A stretch of DNA of 64,000 bases, from contig JAILCQ010000029.1 in assembly GCA_024679955.1 (NCBI GenBank), positions 1 through 64,000 of the forward strand. Reading direction: 5' to 3'. Both the position numbers and the translations under genes were made by a program. This DNA is from Bacillota bacterium (GTDB lineage Bacteria > Bacillota > Dehalobacteriia > UBA4068). Below the pieces are notes generated by a model that was not told the DNA's origin, did not search any database, and saw nothing but the letters and a program-made list of their open reading frames with translations. Shown in pieces: positions 26,218-34,284 of the stretch (positions within the stretch are counted from its first letter, which is position 1; every line of letters starts with the position of its first letter).

Positions 26218-26835
26218 ATGACGACTGTGATCGGTTTGACGGGAAGGATCGGCTCGGGAAAAAGCCTGGCCGCCGCAGACTTAAAGGAAATGGGAGCGGC
26301 GATCATCGACGCCGATAAAGTAGGACATCAAATCATAGCCAAAGGGAAACCGGCATATGATCAAATCATCGACGCCATTCCCGGCGACTATTTGGATGAA
26401 ACCGGTGAAATCGACAGAAAGAAATTGGCTGCCGCCGTGTTCGGCGATGCAAGCGGAGCCTATGTGCGAAAGCTGAACGCCATTACCCATCCGCAAATCA
26501 CGGCGGAGATACAACAAAAGATAGAAGAATACACGAGCCAGGGGTATCCGATGATCGTCATTGAAGCGGCTTTGCTTTTGCAAAGCGATTTGATGCGCCT
26601 GGTGGACGGCGTGTGGTTGATCACCGCGCCGGATGAGATCGCCGTGGCCCGGGCGGCGGCCAGAGACGGCGTCAGCAGGGAAAAAATCGAAGCCCGGCTG
26701 GCCGCCCAGATGAGCGAAGAAGAAATGGCCGCCCAAGCCGACCTGCGTATCGTCAACGACGGCGACCGGGCGCAGCTGGCGGCACGATTGGCTCGGGCCA
26801 TGCGGGATTGGCTGGGCGATAATTCGGGAATATAG
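26218..26835 (+). CDS. coaE: Dephospho-CoA kinase
   Basis: A 205-residue P-loop kinase. GLTGRIGSGKS is at residues 6-16, DADKVGHQI follows, and the lid region carries an Arg-containing MSEEEMAAQADLRIVNDG stretch. It phosphorylates the 3' hydroxyl of dephospho-CoA, the last step of CoA synthesis. The ATG at 26218 is 8 nt past the mutM stop, with GAGGA between. The upstream in-frame codons run through the end of mutM and are not used. Confidence 0.95.
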   Translation: MTTVIGLTGRIGSGKSLAAADLKEMGAAIIDADKVGHQIIAKGKPAYDQIIDAIPGDYLDETGEIDRKKLAAAVFGDASGAYVRKLNAITHPQITAEIQQKIEEYTSQGYPMIVIEAALLLQSDLMRLVDGVWLITAPDEIAVARAAARDGVSREKIEARLAAQMSEEEMAAQADLRIVNDGDRAQLAARLARAMRDWLGDNSGI

Positions 26836-26851
26836 GGAGTATACAGTATAT

Positions 26852-27421
26852 ATGGCGAAAAGAAGGAGCGGCTGCGGCTGCGGCTGCCTTACGGTCATCG
26901 TATTGATCCTGTTGGCGGCGGCGTTGCTGATCGCCAACCGGGAGCGGATCATCCATTATTTTTATCCGTTGACCTATACGGAATATGTGGAAACCTACTG
27001 CCGGGAATATGACGTGGACTATTGGCTGGCCATGGCGGTGATCCGGGAGGAAAGCGGCTTTGACCCCAATGCCCGTTCTGCGGCGGCGGCTTGCGGTTTG
27101 ATGCAGTTGATGCCGGAGACCGCGGAGTGGATATGCAGAAACATCGGTATCGATTATCGGGAGGGGCTGTTATGGCAGCCGGAAGCCAATCTGCGGCTGG
27201 GGATTTGGTATTTGTCCTGGTTGATAGAACAATACAAGGGCAATGCCGTGGCGGCGGTGGCGGCCTATAACGGCGGCAAAAGCAATGTAGACGTGTGGCT
27301 TTCCCAAGGCCAGTGGCTGGGCAGGCTGGAGAGCGCGGAGAATATCCCCTTTCCCGAGACCAGGCGTTTTGTGCAGCATGTTTATGAAAGCAGAAACATG
27401 TATATGCTTATTTATGATTGA
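26852..27421 (+). CDS. Membrane-anchored lytic transglycosylase (SLT domain)
   Basis: A 189-residue protein. A basic Cys-rich start (RRSGCGCGC) is followed by one transmembrane helix (LTVIVLILLAAALLIA). The extracytoplasmic SLT domain has the catalytic Glu in VIREESGFDP, then GLMQLMPETAEW and AVAAYNGG. It cleaves peptidoglycan to anhydromuropeptides. It starts 16 nt after coaE, preceded by GGGAG, so it is likely in the polA-mutM-coaE operon. Confidence 0.92.
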   Translation: MAKRRSGCGCGCLTVIVLILLAAALLIANRERIIHYFYPLTYTEYVETYCREYDVDYWLAMAVIREESGFDPNARSAAAACGLMQLMPETAEWICRNIGIDYREGLLWQPEANLRLGIWYLSWLIEQYKGNAVAAVAAYNGGKSNVDVWLSQGQWLGRLESAENIPFPETRRFVQHVYESRNMYMLIYD

Positions 27422-27474
27422 GCCCCGGCATGAATCCGCGTAAATGCTCATATATTGTTGCGGAGGTGACAGAT

Positions 27475-27951
27475 ATGAGCAAACGAAAGGATATTTTGGG
27501 TTTATTGTTCAGTTTGCTGCTGGTCGGGGTGGCGGCGGCGGTGGCGTCGTTTTTCGCATCCGGCTCCACCGATATTTATCAAAGCCTGAACCGGCCGCCT
27601 TTGGCCCCGCCGGCCTGGGTTTTTCCCTTGGCGTGGAGCGTCTTGTATTTTTTGATGGCTGTTTCCGCCTGGCTGGTGTGGCGGCAGGGCGGGGAAGGCG
27701 TAAGCCGGGCCTTGGCTTTATATGTGGGCCAATTGCTGGTAAACGTTTTTTGGCCCCGATTGTTTTTCGCCGATCAGGCCTTTGGCGCGGCCTTGGTGTG
27801 GCTGCTGCTGTTGCTGGTATTGGTGATCGCCATGATCAAAGCCTTTTATCCCATCAGCCGCTGGGCGGCTTTTTTGCAAATACCGTATCTGGTATGGCTG
27901 TTGTTCGCCGGCTATTTGAACTTCATGGCCGTCGTTTTGAATTCACCTTGA
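27475..27951 (+). CDS. TspO/MBR family protein
   Basis: A 158-residue membrane protein with five hydrophobic helices, the family size. The segments LNRPPLAPPAWVFPLAWSVLYFLMA and VNVFWPRLFFA are TspO signatures, while the usual tryptophan-rich pattern is retained only in part. The ATG at 27475 follows GGAGGTGA at a good distance. TspO proteins bind porphyrins and may act in tetrapyrrole or stress responses; the role here is unknown. It runs with the neighbouring genes. Confidence 0.9.
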   Translation: MSKRKDILGLLFSLLLVGVAAAVASFFASGSTDIYQSLNRPPLAPPAWVFPLAWSVLYFLMAVSAWLVWRQGGEGVSRALALYVGQLLVNVFWPRLFFADQAFGAALVWLLLLLVLVIAMIKAFYPISRWAAFLQIPYLVWLLFAGYLNFMAVVLNSP

Positions 27952-28000
27952 ATCAGCCGCCGGCAGGAAGGAACAAGGCAAAACGGAGGATGTATGCTTT

Positions 28001-28522
28001 ATGGATGAAATCATTTTGGTGGACGCGCTGGACCGGCCGGCCGGCAGCGCAGAAAAGATGGCGGCCCATCGCCGGCCCATGCTGCACCGGGCTTTTTCCA
28101 TTTTTCTTTATGATGGAGACAGGATACTATTGCAAAAACGGGCCGCAGGCAAATATCATTCCGGCGGCCTGTGGGGGAACAGCTGCTGTTCCCATCCGCG
28201 GGCAGGGGAGGAACTGCTGCCGGCAGCCCACCGCCGTTTGACGGAAGAATTATCCTGCGACTGCCCCCTGGAGGAGATCGGCTCTTTCGTTTATTTTCAC
28301 CGTTTTGCCGATGATTTGTTTGAATATGAATACGACCATGTTTTGATCGGCGCGTATGCCGGGCCGGTGCAGGCCGATCCTCGGGAAATAGAGGAAGTGA
28401 AATGGTGCGCCGCGGAAGAGATCATGGCGGGATTGCTTTCCCGGCCGGAAGAATACTGCGCCTGGTTCCGTACGGCGGCGCCTATGGTGTTCCGCCGCCT
28501 GCAGGAAAAAGGCGCCCTTTGA
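28001..28522 (+). CDS. idi: Isopentenyl-diphosphate delta-isomerase, type I
   Basis: A 173-residue Nudix-fold isomerase. Metal and catalytic motifs are visible: the loop GLWGNSCCSHP with the active-site Cys, a Nudix-like helix (ERLTEEL-type RRLTEEL), and the EYEYDHVLIG segment with the catalytic Glu. The enzyme interconverts IPP and DMAPP. Most Bacillota that have an isomerase use the unrelated flavin-dependent type II, so this copy is somewhat unusual. It starts 49 nt after tspO, preceded by GGAGG. Confidence 0.92.
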   Translation: MDEIILVDALDRPAGSAEKMAAHRRPMLHRAFSIFLYDGDRILLQKRAAGKYHSGGLWGNSCCSHPRAGEELLPAAHRRLTEELSCDCPLEEIGSFVYFHRFADDLFEYEYDHVLIGAYAGPVQADPREIEEVKWCAAEEIMAGLLSRPEEYCAWFRTAAPMVFRRLQEKGAL

Positions 28523-28614
28523 CCGCCGGCAGGGCGGGCCGCGCTTCTTTTGTCTTTTGCAGCTTTTCCCAGGGGAAGGGCTGCCGGTATGGGCAGGCAA
28601 ATTGTTTTTTCTCC

Positions 28615-28643
28615 TTGCTATAGCTTGCCGTTTATGGTAAAAT
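28615..28643 (+). promoter_or_regulatory. Promoter of tRNA-Ser
   Basis: TTGCTA (28615-28620) and TAAAAT (28638-28643) are 17 nt apart, with a TGG extension in front of the -10, about 80 nt upstream of the tRNA. Confidence 0.6.
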
Positions 28644-28721
28644 AAGCGTGTTCATTCTTTAGCATGCGCTGCCTATTTCGCCTTTTCTTGCAGAATCACG
28701 AAAGGAACGGCGCGCATATAC

Positions 28722-28810
28722 GGAGACGTATCGAAGTGGTCATAACGAGCCTGACTCGAAATCAGGTAGGCCGCAAGGTCTCGTGGGTTCGAATCCCACC
28801 GTCTCCGCCA
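28722..28810 (+). tRNA. tRNA-Ser(CGA) with encoded CCA
   Basis: The acceptor arms GGAGACG and CGTCTCC pair fully, with discriminator G at 28807 and CCA at 28808-28810. The anticodon stem CCTGA/TCAGG holds the loop CTCGAAA, anticodon CGA, reading UCG. The T arm GTGGG-TTCGAAT-CCCAC is canonical, and a long variable arm is present as expected for serine. A foreign island begins right behind it. Confidence 0.95.
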
Positions 28811-28812
28811 CA

Positions 28813-28854
28813 TAAGGACTCTAATTTTGATAGAATTAGGGTCCTTACCTTTTT
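28813..28854 (+). terminator. Terminator of tRNA-Ser
   Basis: TAAGGAC-T-CTAATT pairs with AATTAG-G-GTCCTTA, followed by CCTTTTT immediately downstream of the tRNA. Confidence 0.8.
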
Positions 28855-28892
28855 GCCAAAAAACCTTTGATTTCAGAGGGATATTAAGATTT

Positions 28893-28930
28893 AAGGCCGA
28901 TCTCGGATCATTCCCGGGACCGGCCTTTTC
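28893..28930. terminator. Hairpin at the island edge
   Basis: AAGGCCG and CGGCCTT (28893-28899 and 28921-28927) close a stem with an inner CGG-rich helix, followed by TTTTC on the plus strand. It may end readthrough from the minus-strand restriction operon or from the tRNA side. Confidence 0.5.
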
Positions 28931-28968
28931 GCATTTTAAAGTTTTTTTGTGGTCAAACTGTCATTCAG

Positions 28969-29068
28969 GTTCGTTGGATTTATGGGCAGTTCGTTGGAGT
29001 ATTGAGTAGTTCGTTGGATTATTGTCTGGTTCGTTGGAGTTATGGGTAGTTCGTTGGATTATTGTTTC
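28969..29068. repeat. Five tandem 20-bp repeats (GTTCGTTGGA core)
   Basis: Copies start at 28969, 28989, 29009, 29029 and 29049 with an exact 20-nt period. GTTCGTTGGA is invariant. The following bases alternate between T (copies 1, 3, 5) and G (copies 2, 4), and each copy ends with a variable TATGG/ATTG block. The last copy contains the stop codon of the GIY-YIG gene, so the array forms the 3' end of the restriction operon transcript. Confidence 0.9.
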
Positions 29069-29919
29069 GCCTCCGCAGCTTCAATCTCTTTCAACGATTT
29101 GCCCTCAGCGTTTTTCCAGTTTGCCGGCCCACTCACACTGTAGCCTGTAATAAAATCAGCTGCAGCTGATGAGCTTGAGAAAAGAATATCTTCTACGGTT
29201 ATGAAATCCTTAACCTTTTCTGAAGCCAGCAGTTTTTCTCTTCTGGCAACGGAGTTCTTGTTCAGTGACTTGACAGATGTCTTTGGATTTACAGTAGCAC
29301 CAGCAAAAACTACAAAACCTTCTGTAGTGATGATTCCTTTAGCCCTAGTGTTACCCATGCTTAAGTATAGGACATCTTGCTCCTCGGTTCCGGGGACGGT
29401 TGGCTGCACTGTTGGCTCGAGAACCTTATATCCGAGCGCATTGATGAGGACCTTGATATTATCGATAAATTCTTCCATTGCAGCGACTTGGGATTCTTTA
29501 ATGACAGTCTTTCCATATGTGTTTTTAGTGAGAACCTTATACCTTTTACTGTCTCGAGCGAGAACAACCAACCGATCTTCCAAATACCGGATTAATGTTT
29601 TATTCAGATCCCGGCCGGTAAAGATCACGGCTGTTGTCCAGTAATACTTTTCTTTATCCGCAGAGAAATCACGTAGGTGTTGAATAAGCCTGTCCTTTAC
29701 TGTTTCAGATTCCCCAATATATACTGCGTCGGATTCATCTTCATCCTTGCAAAAAAGGAAGTATACACCAGGTCCTTTCACATCATCACGGTCACAGTCA
29801 GCAACCTCAATGCGGGGGATTTTTATTGCTTTGCCATTCCAGTTTGAAAGCTCAGCAGTAATTAGGCTGTCTGCCGTTCCATTTGCCAAGAATAATTCAA
29901 TTGATCTTCCGTATGCCAT
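29059..29919 (-). CDS. GIY-YIG nuclease family protein with DUF4357
   Basis: A 286-residue protein. The GIY-YIG nuclease core is visible as GVYFLF at about 51 and AVYIGES at about 66, followed by the conserved Arg/His helix (VKDRLIQHLRDF) and a later Glu (YLEDRLV). The C-terminal 80 residues contain the FITGYSVSGPANWKN segment of DUF4357. Such proteins often sit at the end of type I restriction operons. The ATG at 29919 is preferred over 29928 because GGGAGG lies 9 nt upstream; it then starts just after the hsdR stop. It may add nuclease activity to the defence operon. Confidence 0.88.
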   Translation of the reverse strand: MAYGRSIELFLANGTADSLITAELSNWNGKAIKIPRIEVADCDRDDVKGPGVYFLFCKDEDESDAVYIGESETVKDRLIQHLRDFSADKEKYYWTTAVIFTGRDLNKTLIRYLEDRLVVLARDSKRYKVLTKNTYGKTVIKESQVAAMEEFIDNIKVLINALGYKVLEPTVQPTVPGTEEQDVLYLSMGNTRAKGIITTEGFVVFAGATVNPKTSVKSLNKNSVARREKLLASEKVKDFITVEDILFSSSSAAADFITGYSVSGPANWKNAEGKSLKEIEAAEAKQ

Positions 29920-29920
29920 T

Positions 29921-32900
29921 TCAAACATCCTCCCGGCTTACAGAGCCAATATCATCTAGTACGCCATCCTCTGAATGAGGCATTACATAAGGTTTCCCCT
30001 CAGGGTTGTATGTCAGGTTAAATACCAAGTCAGATAGCCACTTCTTGAAAGACGGATTGTCCTGAAACTGTTTGAACAGCTCCATATTGTCCGCCATGAT
30101 AGAGAAGATGACCTGCTGCAGAGCACGCTCGCTTTCGGTACGCGCTTCCTGAGCATCAGAGTTCCTCATGGCATTCTGATATTTCTTATCCTTGGATACC
30201 ATTTCGGGAATACGAAGGATTTGCTGCTGTACGTTATCAGCGTCGTTCCAGTTGATATTTCCGAACATGTCGTTGAAGTCCATGATGATCTTAGAAAGCA
30301 GATCCATCTCTGGCTCAACAATATGACCTATCTTTCCAGCGGGTACAGGTGCAATTTCAGCGTCGGAATCCTCAAGTTTAATGGAGATAGCTTCCTGTGC
30401 TTCGTTCCGATAACTGCTTAAATCTATCGTTTGGAGGATGCCTTCGGAAAGATCGTCGTCTCGCGGCGATGGAAGCTTAGGAATCAGCAAGTTCAGAAAG
30501 ATCGAGAGCTTTTCCCAGTCGACATTTCCGTAAGGGAGGATTGCACCAAGGAAACCATATGTACGCACAAAAGACTTAGCGGCGCTCTTGAATTTAATCT
30601 GATCGTCCAGCTCAAGCTGTTTATATACAGCTGTGCATGCATCCAAAATCGGATCAAGGCGGTCACGTTCTGCACCACTCAGGAAAAGGTCCACCAGCTT
30701 TTCAACATCGCTTTCGTCATAGACCTGATACTCTTCCATGATAGTAATCAAGTCGTACAGCTTATTAGGATCGGTCTCCCCGGAAAGAATAGTTGTTCTG
30801 TAGAACTTAGAGAACGCCTCCTCAATCACAGAGGTCTTGTTGGCAAAGTCCAAAACATATACTTCATCCTTGCCAGGATACGCTCTGTTCAAGCGAGAAA
30901 GGGTTTGCACCGCACCAATATCATAGAGCGGCTTATCCACATACATTGTCTGCAGAAGCGGCTCGTCGAAACCGGTCTGGAACATGTCAGCAACGATAAG
31001 TATCCTATACGGATCTTTCTTGAACTCCTTCGGAATCTTGGCGTCCGGGAATCCGTTCATGGCAGCCGATGTCAATGCCGGTTCCTGACCGTTATACTTG
31101 TGCTCACCGGAAAAAGCCACGATGGTCTTATAAGGACTATGCCTGTCAGCGAGGCACTTATTGATTGCATAATAGTATTCGATACACCTTGGAATACTGG
31201 CGGTGACTACCATTGCACGAGCTTTGCCGCCGACCTTTTTCTTGGCAATAACCTGCTCGTGGAAGTGATCCACCATCATTGCAGCTTTTTTTGCGATAAC
31301 ATCCGGATTGCCCTCGACAAAGGCACGCAGCTTCTTCTGCGCACGCTTCTTGTCAAACATCGGGTCGTCCTCGACTGTTTTCATGAGTTTATACCAGCTG
31401 TCGATGGTCGTATAATTTCGCAGCACATCGAGGATAAAGCCTTCCTGAATAGCCTGCTTCATCGTATAGACATGGAACGGACGATGCTTGATTTCGCCGT
31501 CCTCCTCATAGGCAACACCGAACATCTCCTCAGTCTTATTCTTCGGAGTGGCGGTGAAAGCAAAGTAGCTGGCGGAGGGGACGAGTTTGCGTCCTTCCAT
31601 CATGGCATTGATCTTGTCCTCATTATCAGCCTCATCATCTGTAGCGAGCCCGGAAAGCGCCAGATTCATATTTGCGGAGTTACGTCCGCTCTGGCCGGAG
31701 TGCGCCTCATCGATGATGATGGCAAACTTGTTATTCTTATGTTCTTGCCCAATCTCAGAGATGATGTACGGAAACTTTTCAATCGTAGATATAATGATGC
31801 GCTTGCCATCCTGTATGGCTTTACGCAGGTCTCCGGAATGCTCAGCCCATGTTACGGTGTTCTTGACCTGCATGAACTGCTTGATCGTATTGCGGATCTG
31901 CTTATCCAGAATACGACGGTCAGTGACGACAAGGACAGAATCGATCATTGGGTGGCCGTCTTTTTCAAGTCCGATCAACTGATGAGCCAGCCAAGCGATA
32001 GAGTTTGACTTGCCGCTTCCGGCGCTGTGCTGAATCAGGTACCGCTTGCCGACACCGTTTTCTTTCACATCAGCTAGCAGCTTTTCTACGCAGTCGAGCT
32101 GATGATAACGCGGCCAAATCTGCTTGATGGACTTTTTGCTGGTGTCCTCGTCCACTTCTTCAATGACCTGAGCGTAATTTTCTATAATGCGTGACAGTTT
32201 TCTCTTTGTAAGGATATCCTTCCAGAGATAGTCGGTCATGAGGCCGTCCGGATTCGGCGGATTGCCTGCACCATCGTTATATCCTTTGTTGAACGGCAGG
32301 AACCAGCTGTCCTTCCCAGCGAGCTTTGTGCAAAACTGGATCGTAGCATCGTCCACGGCAAAATGAACCATGCAGCGCTTGAAAGAGAATAGGAGATCGT
32401 GGAAATCACGGTCTTCCTTGTACTGGCGGACAGCATTTTCCGTGTTCTGCTTTGTCAGCTGGTTCTTCAACTCCAGCGTGATGACGGGCAGGCCGTTGAT
32501 AAAGAGGCAGACATCCAGAGCCAGCTTTCCGGCATCCTGCGAGTAGCGCAGCTGGCGGGTCACGCTGAAGATATTCCTCTCATACATAATTCTGGCCTGC
32601 TCATTATTTTCGGTCGGCGTCAGGAAGAACATGATGAGGTCTGCAGGGTATACCTTCACACCATTGCGCAGCACGTCAATGATACCGCGCCTGGCAATCT
32701 CTCCGGACAGGCGGTTCAGGAACTGGCGTTTCTTCGTATCCGAAGTAAACACGCCTAGTTTACCCATTTCCTTCGGCTGCGTGTCCTGCAGGAACCGAAA
32801 CAGGCGCATTTCGTCGACAGCATACTCTTTGTTATAGTCGGCGTTTGTTCCTTCCTCGTATCCGTTTTGCGCAACAAGCCATTTTACAATTAAGGATTCA

Positions 32901-32932
32901 AGGCCGCTTTCCTTTGTGTTGGTAAAAGCCAT
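29921..32932 (-). CDS. hsdR: Type I restriction enzyme R subunit (HsdR)
   Basis: A 1003-residue motor/nuclease subunit of normal length. The N-terminal nuclease has D140 with the ELK of motif III at about 154-156. The helicase part has Walker A HSAGSGKS near 302, DEAH at 408-411, and FTATPKNKTEEMFG, followed by the second RecA domain (RILIVADMFQTGFDEP, TLSRLNRAYPGK). It translocates DNA and cuts it when sites are unmodified. The start lies just after hsdS, with AGGAGG inside hsdS. No frameshift is seen, so the system appears intact. Confidence 0.95.
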   Translation of the reverse strand: MAFTNTKESGLESLIVKWLVAQNGYEEGTNADYNKEYAVDEMRLFRFLQDTQPKEMGKLGVFTSDTKKRQFLNRLSGEIARRGIIDVLRNGVKVYPADLIMFFLTPTENNEQARIMYERNIFSVTRQLRYSQDAGKLALDVCLFINGLPVITLELKNQLTKQNTENAVRQYKEDRDFHDLLFSFKRCMVHFAVDDATIQFCTKLAGKDSWFLPFNKGYNDGAGNPPNPDGLMTDYLWKDILTKRKLSRIIENYAQVIEEVDEDTSKKSIKQIWPRYHQLDCVEKLLADVKENGVGKRYLIQHSAGSGKSNSIAWLAHQLIGLEKDGHPMIDSVLVVTDRRILDKQIRNTIKQFMQVKNTVTWAEHSGDLRKAIQDGKRIIISTIEKFPYIISEIGQEHKNNKFAIIIDEAHSGQSGRNSANMNLALSGLATDDEADNEDKINAMMEGRKLVPSASYFAFTATPKNKTEEMFGVAYEEDGEIKHRPFHVYTMKQAIQEGFILDVLRNYTTIDSWYKLMKTVEDDPMFDKKRAQKKLRAFVEGNPDVIAKKAAMMVDHFHEQVIAKKKVGGKARAMVVTASIPRCIEYYYAINKCLADRHSPYKTIVAFSGEHKYNGQEPALTSAAMNGFPDAKIPKEFKKDPYRILIVADMFQTGFDEPLLQTMYVDKPLYDIGAVQTLSRLNRAYPGKDEVYVLDFANKTSVIEEAFSKFYRTTILSGETDPNKLYDLITIMEEYQVYDESDVEKLVDLFLSGAERDRLDPILDACTAVYKQLELDDQIKFKSAAKSFVRTYGFLGAILPYGNVDWEKLSIFLNLLIPKLPSPRDDDLSEGILQTIDLSSYRNEAQEAISIKLEDSDAEIAPVPAGKIGHIVEPEMDLLSKIIMDFNDMFGNINWNDADNVQQQILRIPEMVSKDKKYQNAMRNSDAQEARTESERALQQVIFSIMADNMELFKQFQDNPSFKKWLSDLVFNLTYNPEGKPYVMPHSEDGVLDDIGSVSREDV

Positions 32933-32934
32933 TG

Positions 32935-34284
32935 TTAATCCTCCTGTTCCTCTGCTTCATCGAGTTCTTCATCGTTTTCTATTTCTATATCTTCATCTAT
33001 GTGTTCAAAGTCAGGCACTTCGATTTCTCGCACATCGATATGCCCTGTGACCGCTTCCGCAATAATTCTCGAACGCAGCTCGTGTAATATATCAATATAA
33101 TCATTGATTGCGTCTATAGCTTCTTTTGTTTGCTGTTCTACATTCTCAATCTCTTTAACTATGGCATCCTGCTCTTCTTTTGGAGGATAAATGGTGTAAA
33201 CATCATAAAAGTTCTGATTGGAAAGGTTCTGTAAACCTACTGTCATTCCATTTGACCGGCCTGCGTAGACAGTCCTATATTCAGGTGTATGATACAACGC
33301 CTCATAATATTTAGAGTTTGCATCTCGCTTGGGCACAAAAACGCCATAATGGAATGTAACAATTCCACGATACTTTGAGGCAAAAAATACGCCTAAATGT
33401 GCTTTGAATCTATTAAGAACCAAATCATTAGGAAGCACAAGTTTCCAATTGTCATATGATGCAGTATGCAAAGAACGTTCCTTCATATTTTCGTATGGCA
33501 ACAGTCCGTCCTTCTGTGAAAGTGAAAGGACAAGCTCATTGCCCTCAAATTTACGACTATTCTCTTTGAACAGCCTTCCATTTAAAAGGATTTGCCAATG
33601 TTCAGGAACTTTACCGATGTAATCAATTCCACTATCTTTAAAATGGCGCGTATCATCTAATCCTCTCTTTACGATTCGACTAATTCTGATTTCCCGTTGT
33701 TCCCTTAATAGCCTAACTTGTTGCTTTCTCGTATCAATCAAGGAGTTAATTTTTGATACTTGCCAATCCAAATAATGAGCTATTTTCTTCTGTTCCTCGA
33801 TTGAAGGAACAGGTGTTTTTAACGCACCAAAAGCGTCAAATGAAATCGTGTATCTTACGTTCTTTGAATACATTTTGTAATTCCGGTTTGAAAATACATA
33901 TTGAAACCAGCAATCTACATAATCTTCATCGATATATAATTCATTGCATTCTGCGACATCATATGCGGACGTAATCATTCCATTATATTTTGATATGCCG
34001 GAGAAGACTGCAGAAACATCAAGATCAAAAAGGCAAAAAACCATATCGTGTGGTCTTACCTCTTGGTATCCACTATAAGAAGCAGGGACCTTTCCTCTTC
34101 TATCTTCTATACTTTTCTCCTTGATGCCTCCGGTTGTCAGTGACAACAGTTGGTAATTCTTGTACGCTTCACCGACCTTGATCTGCCTTTTCTTAAACAA
34201 AACCTTGTTGGGTATAAGTTTCCACGAGGATGGAATCTCGCCAATCCAAGGAATTTCACTGTCTTTGTATAGTTCATACCTCAT
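32935..34284 (-). CDS. hsdS: Type I restriction enzyme specificity subunit (HsdS)
   Basis: A 449-residue specificity subunit with two target-recognition domains. Each begins with an Ile-Gly-x-Val/Ile-Pro-x-x-Trp motif (WIGEIPSSW near residue 13 and YIGKVPEHW near 215) and ends in a conserved helix (LDWQVSKINSLIDTRKQQ, and a second dimerisation helix). The C-terminal tail is unusually acidic, with a run of Glu and Asp. The ATG at 34284 overlaps the end of hsdM by 11 nt and has AAGGAGGG inside hsdM. DNA target cannot be predicted from sequence alone. Confidence 0.93.
   Translation of the reverse strand: MRYELYKDSEIPWIGEIPSSWKLIPNKVLFKKRQIKVGEAYKNYQLLSLTTGGIKEKSIEDRRGKVPASYSGYQEVRPHDMVFCLFDLDVSAVFSGISKYNGMITSAYDVAECNELYIDEDYVDCWFQYVFSNRNYKMYSKNVRYTISFDAFGALKTPVPSIEEQKKIAHYLDWQVSKINSLIDTRKQQVRLLREQREIRISRIVKRGLDDTRHFKDSGIDYIGKVPEHWQILLNGRLFKENSRKFEGNELVLSLSQKDGLLPYENMKERSLHTASYDNWKLVLPNDLVLNRFKAHLGVFFASKYRGIVTFHYGVFVPKRDANSKYYEALYHTPEYRTVYAGRSNGMTVGLQNLSNQNFYDVYTIYPPKEEQDAIVKEIENVEQQTKEAIDAINDYIDILHELRSRIIAEAVTGHIDVREIEVPDFEHIDEDIEIENDEELDEAEEQED

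Noticed and set aside
28969-29068. CRISPR array
   Set aside because: The repeats are contiguous 20-bp units with no unique spacers and no cas genes nearby.
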